From positions 1 to 10,773 of the forward strand of contig CAZYTO010000195.1 in assembly GCA_964650405.1 (NCBI GenBank): 10,773 nt of DNA, written 5' to 3'. The stretch's first letter is position 1; each line of letters begins with the position of its first letter. This DNA comes from CAZYTO01 sp964650405 (GTDB lineage: Bacteria; Acidobacteriota; Thermoanaerobaculia; Gp7-AA8). The position numbers and the translations under genes are program-made. Below are positions 1-5,983 of the stretch, piece after piece. A model generated the notes under the pieces. The model worked only from the letters and a program-made list of their open reading frames with translations. It was not told the origin of the DNA and did no database searches.

Positions 1-30
1 GGCCCGAAAGGGTTGTGGGGTCACTAGGGC

Positions 31-210
31 ATGGCCAACAAAGATCAAAAGACCGAGCAAGCGACTCCCCGGCGCCTGCAGAAGGCGCGCGAGGAAGGAA
101 CCTTTCCCTCGGCGCGGATCTTCGTCGGCGCCCTGCAATTCCTCGCGTTTGTGGCGATGCTGCGCTCCTGGGGCAGCACCTGGATTGCCGCGACCCACAG
201 CACCATGTCG
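31..210 (+). pseudogene. flhB: flhB 5' fragment (flagellar type III export protein, N-terminus only)
   Basis: FlhB is an inner-membrane protein of the flagellar export gate that controls the switch from rod/hook to filament substrates. Residues 1-60 carry the family's conserved opening: acidic or polar start, T-E-x-A-T-P-x-R-L-x-K-A-R-E-E-G, the PSAR that precedes helix 1, and the start of the first hydrophobic helix (FVGALQFLAFVAML). A full FlhB is about 350 residues, so some 80% is missing. The 3' limit is approximate (within about 205-230), because the junction with the UbiG-like part falls in a run compatible with both families (around residues RLLAPGG). No other flagellar gene is visible except a possible 8-codon tail of an upstream gene ending at 25-27. 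Confidence 0.7.
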
Positions 211-1011
211 CGGTTGCTGGCGCCGGGAGGGCTGGTGTTCCTGTCGACCCTGAACCGCACCCCCCGGTCTTACGTCACCGCCATCCTCGGCGCCGAGTAT
301 CTGTTGCGGCTGCTGCCGGTGGGGACGCATGACTGGCGCCGGCTTCTGACGCCCGTGGAAGTGGCCCGCCTGGGCCGGGCCGCCGGTTTGCGGGTGGTGG
401 ACACGGCGGGCCTGCTGCCGGCGCCGGTATCGGGTGGGTGGCGGGTGGGCCGCGATCTGGGGGTCAACTATCTGATTGCACTGGCGTCAATCATCACAGC
501 GCTTGGGCTCAGGTCAATCCTCAGTGGTTTCGCGTGGATAGTCACGTGCCGGCACCAGGTCAAGCCGTATGCGTTGCACCTGATCGGAGCTTCACTCGTA
601 TTCCTGCTTCAAGTCGAGTTCTGGTGGGGCACCTTCACGAAGCGGCTCGTCGTGCACTGGAGGTTCGACTATCTGTTATGCTTCCTGCTCACGCCGATCC
701 TGTACTATGTGGTGGCGGAGCTTCTGTTCCCTTCCCGAGCGCCGGCTGAAATCAGTTTCGCCGTGCATTATTGGGCAAATTTCAGGTGGTTTTATGGCGT
801 GGCGGCTATCATACAACTCAACAATGTCCTGGTTGATCACTTGATGCCGACTGATGGCCCATCATTCATAGCCAATACCATTCGACTGACCGCATTCGGT
901 TTCCTGACGTTCATGGCCCTGGTCAGGAGCGAGCGAGTACATCTGTCAGCGTATGTGGCATTGGTCGTCCTCTTTGTCGCCTTCGTAGGTCTGGTGTCGC
1001 CGAAGCTGTGA
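31..1011 (+). CDS. Three-part chimeric ORF: FlhB N-terminus, UbiG C-terminus, membrane protein
   Basis: This 326-residue open frame joins three unrelated pieces without a stop. Residues 1-60 look like the cytoplasmic start and first membrane segment of FlhB (TEQATPRRLQKAREEG, then FPSAR and a hydrophobic stretch). Residues ~61-150 match the C-terminal part of UbiG (STLNRTPRSY, GAEYLLRLLPVGTHDWRR, then a GRDLGVNYL ending). Residues ~152-326 form a hydrophobic multi-pass protein. The ATG follows an in-frame TAG at 25-27 by 3 nt, the tight spacing expected after a fliR-like gene. FlhB lacks its remaining membrane helices and its NPTH autocleavage domain, and UbiG lacks its SAM-binding motifs, so neither can work. 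The last third has clearly lower GC. A real fused gene is possible, but misassembly or recombination debris is more likely. Confidence 0.55.
   Translation: MANKDQKTEQATPRRLQKAREEGTFPSARIFVGALQFLAFVAMLRSWGSTWIAATHSTMSRLLAPGGLVFLSTLNRTPRSYVTAILGAEYLLRLLPVGTHDWRRLLTPVEVARLGRAAGLRVVDTAGLLPAPVSGGWRVGRDLGVNYLIALASIITALGLRSILSGFAWIVTCRHQVKPYALHLIGASLVFLLQVEFWWGTFTKRLVVHWRFDYLLCFLLTPILYYVVAELLFPSRAPAEISFAVHYWANFRWFYGVAAIIQLNNVLVDHLMPTDGPSFIANTIRLTAFGFLTFMALVRSERVHLSAYVALVVLFVAFVGLVSPKL
208..480 (+). pseudogene. ubiG: ubiG 3' fragment (ubiquinone O-methyltransferase, C-terminus only)
   Basis: UbiG methylates the hydroxyl groups of ubiquinone precursors using S-adenosylmethionine. Residues ~61-150 of the open frame reproduce the family's C-terminal half: the LxPGGLVFLSTLNRT strand and loop, GAEYLLRLLPVGTHDW, a TPVEVARLGRAAGL helix, and the terminal WRVGRDLGVNYL. 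The N-terminal Rossmann core, including the glycine-rich SAM-binding motif, is absent, so this piece is not an enzyme. Both ends are junctions: the left one to FlhB within about 205-230 and the right one to the membrane protein within about 475-490. Normal UbiG would stop a few residues after NYL, which is where the similarity ends. Confidence 0.72.
481..1011 (+). CDS. Multi-pass membrane protein of unknown function (start lost in fusion)
   Basis: Residues ~152-326 of the chimeric frame are strongly hydrophobic, with about five to six predicted membrane segments (for example around residues 153-170, 180-198, 211-232, 250-265, 282-298 and 306-322). Aromatic-rich features include FWWGTF, an HWRFDYLL stretch and PILYYVVAELLFP. 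I recall similar unnamed proteins of about 190-200 residues beginning just before the first helix, so only a few N-terminal residues seem missing; no ATG, GTG or TTG lies at the expected place. GC is clearly lower than in the neighbours: hand counts give 47% for 781-840 and 50% for 841-900, against 70% for 301-360. Function unknown. If the fusion is an artefact, this is a truncated but otherwise intact gene. Confidence 0.5.
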   Translation: MASIITALGLRSILSGFAWIVTCRHQVKPYALHLIGASLVFLLQVEFWWGTFTKRLVVHWRFDYLLCFLLTPILYYVVAELLFPSRAPAEISFAVHYWANFRWFYGVAAIIQLNNVLVDHLMPTDGPSFIANTIRLTAFGFLTFMALVRSERVHLSAYVALVVLFVAFVGLVSPKL

Positions 1012-1277
1012 CGCTCTGGCTGCCGGTCATAGTGACGTTACGCAGCAAGATTTGTTGCGGACGGTGACCCTCAGCCGCTCCTCCATGACCCCCAGTCGCC
1101 CTCCATCGCCGAAAGCGTCTAAGTTGCGGATTCGATGTTTTCGCGGATGATCCGCGGGTGGCGTGCGGCGATTCGGAGAAGTGCGATGGCCGGGCCGACG
1201 GGTGGTAAGTCAATGGCTGATCCGTGCGCTCGGTTCCCCATCCTGGTCGAGAGCGTTCCTCATGCCTCATGCCCCGG
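1012..1277. other. Non-coding stretch with two small hairpins
   Basis: No convincing protein is encoded on either strand; the open frames crossing here are arginine-rich and low in complexity. Two small inverted repeats are visible: 1041-1059 (8-bp arms with one G-T pair and a 3-nt loop) and 1142-1156 (6-bp perfect arms with a 3-nt loop). Neither is followed by a T-run on either strand, so they are not convincing intrinsic terminators. No promoter stands out. Confidence 0.45.
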
Positions 1278-1402
1278 CACTCGGACACTCAGCACTCAGC
1301 ACTCGGCACTCGGACTCGGCACTCAGCACTCGGCACTCGGCCCTCGGCACCCGGACTCGGCACTCAGCACTCAGCACTCGGCACTCGGCACTCAGCACTC
1401 GG
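1278..1402. repeat. Heptanucleotide tandem repeat, CACTCGG/CACTCAG, about 18 units
   Basis: Eighteen head-to-tail units of about 7 bp cover this tract. Most are CACTCGG or CACTCAG; two have lost one base (at 1314 and 1355) and two carry substitutions (1341, 1348). A single extra A sits at 1285. A higher-order block of two CAG-type units followed by two CGG-type units occurs at 1286-1313 and again at 1361-1388, suggesting the array grew by block duplication. On the minus strand the units read CCGAGTG and CTGAGTG, and the array starts 3 nt after the TAG of the DUF4097 gene. It could act as a 3' mRNA structure, a slippage or recombination hotspot, or simply be selfish sequence. Confidence 0.92.
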
Positions 1403-1405
1403 AAA

Positions 1406-2752
1406 CTAGTCCTTCCCGATCGTGATCCCGCCGTTGGCCGTCTTCAGTTCCATCTTGCAGCCGCCGTTGCCGATCTTTCCGGAGAGCTGGCCCTCCCCCG
1501 AGCCGTACGTCGTGATGGGGATGTCGGTCGAGACGTGGCCGAACGACGTCCGGGCGCTCAAGTCGTAGCCGGCACCTTCCGGCACGATGACCCTGATCGA
1601 AGAAAACGTGGTGTTGATGGTCACGGCGTGGCAGGGAGCGCGGAGACCGCTCACGGATACGGCGCCGTTCTGGTCCTGCACTTCGACGCTGCCTCCCACG
1701 CCCTTGACGAAGGCGCTGGCGAAGGTGGTGCGGATTCTCACGTTGCCGCCGATGTCGCCGGCGGTGACGCTGCCGTTGGCATTGTCGATGTCGGCCGAGC
1801 CGCGAACGTGCTCGGCCCGCACGGAGCCGAAGCGGTTGTCGACGGTGACGTCCCCGCGCGCTTCGATCACGCTGACGTTGCCGTTGGAGGCTTTCACCGT
1901 CACGTTGCCGCCGGCGTTGTTGACGGAGACGCTGTCGAAGTTTGTAGTGATGTCCGCTCCGGCGCCGATGTTGCTCGCTTCCACGCGGGAGTTGTGGCCG
2001 GTGAAGACGAGCTCGCGGCCCACCTCATTCACCCGCGTCGTGGCGAAGGAGTTGTGCACGGTGGCCCGGCCGTGGACGGCTTCCACGTCCACCGAGCCGT
2101 TGCCGCCCTGGACCTCGGCGTCGCCGGTCACGTCGCTGACGGCGATCGAGCCGAAGCGGCTGGTGAGGGCGGCCGAGCCGCGGATGTGCTGCGCCTTCAC
2201 GCTGCCGTTGGTGTTGGTGACGGTCACGTCGCCGTCGGCCGAGATGAGCTCCACCGAGCCGAACGAGTTCTCGATGCGCTGCCGGCCCCGGGCGTTGTGC
2301 ACGCTGACGGAGCCCTGCCCGCCCACGATCTCGCTGGAAGCCTTCATGCCCGTCACGTCGATGCTGCCGAAACGGTTGCGGACGGTGAGGGGAGCGTTCT
2401 CCGGGACGTTGACGTCGAGCTCCACGGAGTAGGAGAACTCGCCGTTGAGGCTGAAGTGGTGGCTGTGCTCGGGATACGACGTGCGTACTTCGACGCCTCC
2501 TCCGCTCTCGCTGACGGTGACGGTGATCTGCCTGCCGAAGTCGCTGTCGGAGGCGCGGATGACTGCCTGCACACTCACTTCATTCTCGTGGACGGCATGG
2601 ACGCGCAGGGCGCCGTAGCGGTGGTCGATGGTCACGTTGCCGCCGTGGTAGTTGACCGTACGACTTACGGTTCGGTCGAAGCGGTCGTCAGCATGCAGGG
2701 CGGTCGCGGCCAGGGCAAGCGCGGCGACGGCCAGGATCTTACGGATTGGCAT
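1406..2752 (-). CDS. Exported DUF4097-type beta-strand repeat protein
   Basis: The 448-residue product starts with a signal peptide (residues 1-21, MPIRK then a hydrophobic run ending ALHA) and is otherwise glycine-, asparagine-, valine- and serine-rich, as in the DUF4097 family, which is thought to form a right-handed beta-helix. From residue 126 to about 364 two half-repeats alternate: one with a Phe motif (NRFGSIDV, NSFGSVEL, SRFGSIAV) and one with an NGSV motif (TNGSVKAQ, GNGSVDVE). Phe falls at 128, 164, 200, 236, 272, 308 and 344, exactly 36 residues apart. The ATG has a strong Shine-Dalgarno and lies inside the end of the anti-sigma gene (14-bp overlap), so the two are co-translated. 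Likely envelope or surface located and part of the sigma/anti-sigma regulon; biochemical role unknown. Confidence 0.88.
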   Translation of the reverse strand: MPIRKILAVAALALAATALHADDRFDRTVSRTVNYHGGNVTIDHRYGALRVHAVHENEVSVQAVIRASDSDFGRQITVTVSESGGGVEVRTSYPEHSHHFSLNGEFSYSVELDVNVPENAPLTVRNRFGSIDVTGMKASSEIVGGQGSVSVHNARGRQRIENSFGSVELISADGDVTVTNTNGSVKAQHIRGSAALTSRFGSIAVSDVTGDAEVQGGNGSVDVEAVHGRATVHNSFATTRVNEVGRELVFTGHNSRVEASNIGAGADITTNFDSVSVNNAGGNVTVKASNGNVSVIEARGDVTVDNRFGSVRAEHVRGSADIDNANGSVTAGDIGGNVRIRTTFASAFVKGVGGSVEVQDQNGAVSVSGLRAPCHAVTINTTFSSIRVIVPEGAGYDLSARTSFGHVSTDIPITTYGSGEGQLSGKIGNGGCKMELKTANGGITIGKD

Positions 2753-3353
2753 GGGTCTCCTCCCGCAGCACGTCCTGAAGCGTGCGCTGTTTCTCGCCGT
2801 ACATGGCGAGGAGCTGCTTCCGGAGCTGCGCGTTCTGTCGGTTGTGGTCGATCTGGGACTGGCACTCGGCGATGGCGTCGTCGAGCAGCAGGAGTTTTTC
2901 CTTGTAACTGGCCATGAGCGGGGAGGTGCTGGTCTCGAGGTGCGGGCCGGCCAGCTTCTCGAGGTTGTCGATGGCGGCCTGGTGGGCCTTTTCCGTGCGC
3001 TCGACCTCTTCCACCGCCGCCACGGCCAGGATGTGCTTGTCGAATTCGGAGCGGCGATGGATCTGCCACGACACGATGCCGAGGCCGGTCATGATTAGCA
3101 GCGCGGCGGCGATCTGGAGGATCGCCGCCCATCGCCGCCGGGCGTCGCGCCGCAGGGCCCGTTCGATGCGCGGCCAGAGCAGGTCGTTCGTCCACGCCGT
3201 CCGCATCGACATGGCCGTCGCGCCGATGTCGTTCCACGACGCCAGCGTCTCCCGGCACGTGCCGCACGTCCGCGCGTGCTCCTCCGCCAGCGCCAGCGAC
3301 GCAGGGTCGCCTTCGAGGAGGAGGTTGTCGAGGTGGTCACAGGTAAAGGTCAT
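2739..3353 (-). CDS. Zinc-binding transmembrane anti-sigma factor
   Basis: The 204-residue protein has the layout of an ECF anti-sigma factor: a cytoplasmic N-terminal ZAS-like zinc motif (C5, H7, then H26-x3-C30-x2-C33), a conserved Trp-rich linker, one membrane helix (about residues 75-96, after RRDARRRW) and a C-terminal outer domain. The outer part (102-204) is charged and heptad-like and probably forms a coiled coil, so it may dimerise or contact another envelope protein. The start at 3353 is chosen because its ATG overlaps the sigma TGA as ATGA and the zinc motif begins at residue 5; a longer frame reaching 3404 would read back into the sigma gene. It should hold the neighbouring sigma factor inactive until an envelope signal arrives. 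Confidence 0.85.
   Translation of the reverse strand: MTFTCDHLDNLLLEGDPASLALAEEHARTCGTCRETLASWNDIGATAMSMRTAWTNDLLWPRIERALRRDARRRWAAILQIAAALLIMTGLGIVSWQIHRRSEFDKHILAVAAVEEVERTEKAHQAAIDNLEKLAGPHLETSTSPLMASYKEKLLLLDDAIAECQSQIDHNRQNAQLRKQLLAMYGEKQRTLQDVLREETHANP
2757..2764 (-). promoter_or_regulatory. Strong ribosome binding site of the DUF4097 gene, inside the anti-sigma ORF
   Basis: On the minus strand GGGAGGAG lies 4 nt before the ATG at 2752. The same bases encode the two consecutive glutamates near the end of the anti-sigma protein (REET). This supports both the chosen DUF4097 start and independent re-initiation at the gene overlap. Confidence 0.75.
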
Positions 3354-3952
3354 GATCTTTTCCACTGTTCCTGGAGCTGTTTCTTGGTGGCGAAGAGAAT
3401 CCACTTCGAATTGCCCTCGGTGATGTCGAGGACCTCGCCGATCTCGGCGTGACTGAGGCCCTCGATCTCGAAGAGGACGAAGACGCTGCGGCGCTGCTCG
3501 GGGAGGTCGTCCAGGAGCTTGCGCAGGGCGATCCGCTTCGTGTCGTCGACGCTGGCCGCGGCCCGCGAGGCGGTCACGAAATCTTCCAGCGGCGCCTCGT
3601 CGATCCGCCGCCGCCGGCGCCGCAGCATGTCGTAGCAGGTGTTGATGAGGATGCGCACGAGCCAGGTGGCCAGCGAGGCTTCGCCGTTGTAGCTGGCCGC
3701 GGCACGGTGCAGTTTGAGAAATGTCTCCTGGACCGCGTCCTCGGCGTCGCTGACGTTGCCGAGGTGGTGGAAGGCGATCGATTTCAGCCGCTCGCCGTAC
3801 CGCCGGTAGAGCTCCTCGAACGCCGCCCCGTCCCCCGCCGCACAGGCCCGGGCCAGGCGGTTGTCCTCCTCGCGCGCCGGACGCGGCGCCGCGGCAACGG
3901 GCGGGAGGGTGGTGACGGCAGCGGTCGAGCTGAGCATCTTGTCGTCGGCCAT
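3350..3952 (-). CDS. ECF-family RNA polymerase sigma factor
   Basis: The 200-residue product has a sigma-70 region 2 (about residues 44-112: FEELYRRYGERL, the DAEDAVQETFLKLHR signature of region 2.2/2.3 and LATWLVRILINTCYDMLR) and a region 4 (about 140-195: LRKLLDDLPEQRRSVFVLFEIEGLSHAEIGEVL in two halves, then the recognition helix). There is no region 1 or 3, as expected for an ECF. The recognition helix reads GNSKWILFATKK where most ECFs have G-T-V-K-S-R-L-x-R-A. The ATG at 3952 is preferred over an in-frame TTG at 4000, since the extra 16 residues are not conserved-looking; no strong Shine-Dalgarno is seen. The gene ends in an ATGA overlap with the anti-sigma gene. Probably autoregulated. 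Confidence 0.92.
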   Translation of the reverse strand: MADDKMLSSTAAVTTLPPVAAAPRPAREEDNRLARACAAGDGAAFEELYRRYGERLKSIAFHHLGNVSDAEDAVQETFLKLHRAAASYNGEASLATWLVRILINTCYDMLRRRRRRIDEAPLEDFVTASRAAASVDDTKRIALRKLLDDLPEQRRSVFVLFEIEGLSHAEIGEVLDITEGNSKWILFATKKQLQEQWKRS

Positions 3953-3976
3953 AGACGCGTCCGATGCGGGAAAGTT
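3953..3976 (-). promoter_or_regulatory. Possible ECF-type autoregulatory promoter
   Basis: On the minus strand TAACTT is followed after exactly 16 nt by TCT, resembling the RpoE-type pattern GAACTT-N16-TCTGA. The -10-like TCT touches the ATG at 3952, so transcription would begin inside the annotated start and initiation at the next Met codon (3937) would have to be used. This conflict keeps confidence low. Confidence 0.22.
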
Positions 3977-4028
3977 AGACGGCCGCTCTCGGTCGGGCAA
4001 GCCGCAAGAGGCGATCGAGGCTGCCCGG

Positions 4029-4737
4029 CTATGGACTTACGAACAACCGCCGTGCGCCGCGAATCCCGCAGCTCTGGTGTTTGTCGTACGCCTGCGCGGC
4101 CGCCTCGCGGACGTCCGTGCGGCGGACGTACGCCTCGATGGCCGCTCCGAGGGTATAGGCCTCGGGAGCCATGAGGCCGGTGGTGAGCAGGAGGGGATTC
4201 GAGCCGGCGCGTGTGAGGAGAGGCTCGAAGTATTGGGTAGCTTGCACAGGCCAGGACAATGGACCGTGGATGGGGGCCGGAGGCCGGCGTCAGCCGGGCC
4301 GTGGAGGCGAAGTCCATCAGGCCGTCGTGGCCGACGTAGGCGATGACGTCTGCCGCGCCGCCTGTGCCGAGCTTCAGGCCGTCGGCCGTCGTCACGCTGC
4401 CACGACGGATGCCGGCCGCACTCTCGAGGAAGTCATCGGTAGCCTCGCGGATCCTGGCGCCGTCCCAGGCATCGGCAATGAGGTAGACGACTCTTCCGTC
4501 GATGGACCTTCGGAGAACGAGCCGCTCCAGGACCGCATCGGGCTGCAGGCCGGTGGCCTCGAGGCGCTCCCACTTCTCGTGTCGCAGCATCCACGACTTC
4601 ACGCCGTAGTCGGCACCCCAGTAGAGATTGTTGCGAAAGTCCCGGCCGTTCCCGATCAGCGCCGGGACGGGAACGATGCCTTGATGCTGGTTGTCGCAGA
4701 GGGCAACCGTCACGTGAATGACCAGCGCTGCAAGCAC
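4029..4737 (-). pseudogene. Conserved protein of unknown function, broken by a +1 frameshift
   Basis: Two adjacent frames together make one protein of about 235 residues. The first part has an N-terminal hydrophobic stretch, then VALCDNQHQGIVPVPALIGNG in short conserved blocks, NNLYWGADYGVK, a YLIADAWDGARI block and YVGHDGLMDF. The second continues with QYFEPLLTRAGSNPLLLTTG and GLMAPEAYTLGAAIEAYV, ending RRLFVSP. Removing one C from the minus-strand ACCCAA run (plus-strand GGG at 4235-4237) restores the reading ...LACASYQYFEPLL. I recall unnamed proteins with these same blocks in Bacteroidota and Acidobacteriota, but no function. The GTG at 4737 is bounded by an upstream in-frame TAG. It may be a true pseudogene or a single base-call error; the protein-level conservation on both sides of the break favours a recent event or an error. 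Confidence 0.75.
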
Positions 4738-4743
4738 CCTGGA

Positions 4744-4749
4744 ATGGTA
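4744..4749 (-). promoter_or_regulatory. TANNNT element 6 nt before GTG start (candidate leaderless promoter)
   Basis: The minus strand reads TACCAT, then 6 nt, then the GTG at 4737. A -10 element here would place the transcript start at or within a base or two of the start codon. No Shine-Dalgarno and no clear -35 are present. Confidence 0.28.
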
Positions 4750-4895
4750 CTAATCGCAGCGCATGAAGATGCCGATTCTCGATGACTATTTCGACACATT
4801 CCGCCACCTACCATCGTTTCAGAAGCTGGCCGCGAGGTCGAGATCTGGAACGACCGCGTCCAGCAACAGGCAGGACTCCGGAGATCCCGCGGCAG

Positions 4896-5833
4896 CTACA
4901 AGGGGATCGTTGAAGGCGGCCTCACACGAATGACCTTGCGCATCGCCTCGATCACCGCTCCGATGTCCCAGGGCGACTCACAGTTCTGGATATGGGGCAG
5001 CAGCAGGTTCGTGCGTGCCACGTCCGCGAGCGAGAAGAACCAGAACAGCGAGGCCAGAGGCGACAACCAGACGTGCGGCTCGAGCGGGCCGAATTTGCCT
5101 GCGATGGAATGCCTCACCACCGAGTGGATGTGACTGCCGCGCTGGTCTCTCTGATGCTCGGCGATGAAGTACGCGGCCTCGTGGTAAGCCTTGCAGGCTT
5201 CCGTCTCGTTGAGCAACGTCCAGATCCCGAGCCAGCCGCCGAGGGAGGCCAATTGCGCCACACGGTCGAGCACCTGGGCATGACTGATCCCGTCCCGGAG
5301 CTCGGCGCCGAATCCCACGCAGGCGAGGATCTTCCGTGGGACGTCGAGCGCATCGACCGCGGCCAGCGAGGCGAAGTCCTCCACCGGCGTGCCGAGGGAT
5401 GATTCATCGCCGCGCAGCAACGAGTCCACTCCGCCGTCGATCAGAACGATGGTGTCGATGTCGTGGCCTTGACCACGTGCTCGTACGCCTCCCGCAGGGG
5501 CCTGACCCCGGAGCTCTCGAAACACCAGATCCGCTCGGCCTTTCCTGAACGTGCCGTCAACCATGCCGCCAGCCACGCTTCGGGACAGTAATGCTCCTCG
5601 GAGGCTGCGGCAGGCGATGTGGTGAAGAGATGGGGAACGCCGTCGACCGGCTCGTGCCCGGCCACACGGTCGAGTGCCGTGAACGACAGGCTGGCCAGAG
5701 TGACGGACTTGCCGGCCGCGGTCAGTTCGATCAGAAGCGGGATAGCGCCAAGGATGTCGTAGCCGCCGCCACAGCCCGCCAGCAGGATGTTGGTGCCGGC
5801 GTACAGAACGTCGTTGACGGGTTGTCGGAGCAC
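4896..5833 (-). pseudogene. DUF1152 family protein, broken by a -1 frameshift
   Basis: Two overlapping frames form one protein of about 312 residues, the normal size for DUF1152. The N-terminal part has the glycine-rich nucleotide-binding-like motif LLAGCGGGYDILGAIPL (about residues 17-33) and a second conserved stretch with AERIWCFESSGVRPL. The C-terminal part begins HDIDTIVLIDGGVDSLLRGDE, split here as TIVLIDGGVDSLLRGDE, and ends RVRPPSTIPL, typical of the family. Adding one C to the minus-strand GGCCAC near 5465 (plus-strand GG at 5465-5466) joins EHVVKA directly to HDIDTIV. The GTG at 5833 is supported by an in-frame upstream TAG. DUF1152 has no established reaction; members are soluble proteins of unknown role. 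Real decay and base-calling error cannot be told apart from the sequence alone. Confidence 0.8.
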
Positions 5834-5839
5834 GTCGCG

Positions 5840-5845
5840 AGACTA
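5840..5845 (-). promoter_or_regulatory. TANNNT element 6 nt before GTG start (candidate leaderless promoter)
   Basis: The minus strand reads TAGTCT, then CGCGAC, then the GTG at 5833, the same geometry as at 4744-4749. The TAG is also the in-frame stop that limits the gene. No Shine-Dalgarno is visible. Confidence 0.28.
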
Positions 5846-5983
5846 CAGGCGTCGCGCTGTGAACTCCAGCGCTGGCGCGTTACCGAGGGAATGGCGGGGT
5901 ATGGGCGCGGGTACTCATTTCGCGATCATGCTTTTCCGCGGGAATGGCCCGGGCGCGATGATTGCCTTGCGAAACGTCAGGCC

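Noticed and set aside
1..27. Last eight codons of an upstream gene, perhaps fliR
   Set aside because: An in-frame TAG at 25-27 sits 3 nt before the FlhB-like ATG, which fits fliR-flhB order, but eight residues are too few to identify a gene.
1041..1059. Hairpin as an intrinsic terminator for the first ORF
   Set aside because: The stem is reasonable but no T-run follows it on either strand.
1020..1135. Possible integron attC site after the membrane-protein ORF
   Set aside because: GCGTCTAA-like bases and a hairpin are present, but the paired RYYYAAC and GTTRRRY ends and imperfect inverted arms were not found.
923..1288. 121-codon minus-strand ORF
   Set aside because: Arginine- and serine-rich with no hydrophobic core pattern, no ribosome site, and overlapping the chimeric ORF and the repeat.
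1278..1402. Possible CRISPR array
   Set aside because: The units are 7 bp with no spacers between them, and no cas gene is near.
1163..2917. Long plus-strand open frame (584 codons) and a second one at 1587-2432
   Set aside because: Both lie antisense to the DUF4097 gene. Its repeated GC-rich codons leave the opposite frames stop-free, and the translations are low-complexity His/Val/Ala/Asp-rich with no motif.
4764..4937. 57-codon plus-strand ORF starting MKMPILDDYF in the 4738-4895 gap
   Set aside because: It runs into the DUF1152 3' end, has no ribosome site and no recognisable family; the second half is compositionally poor.
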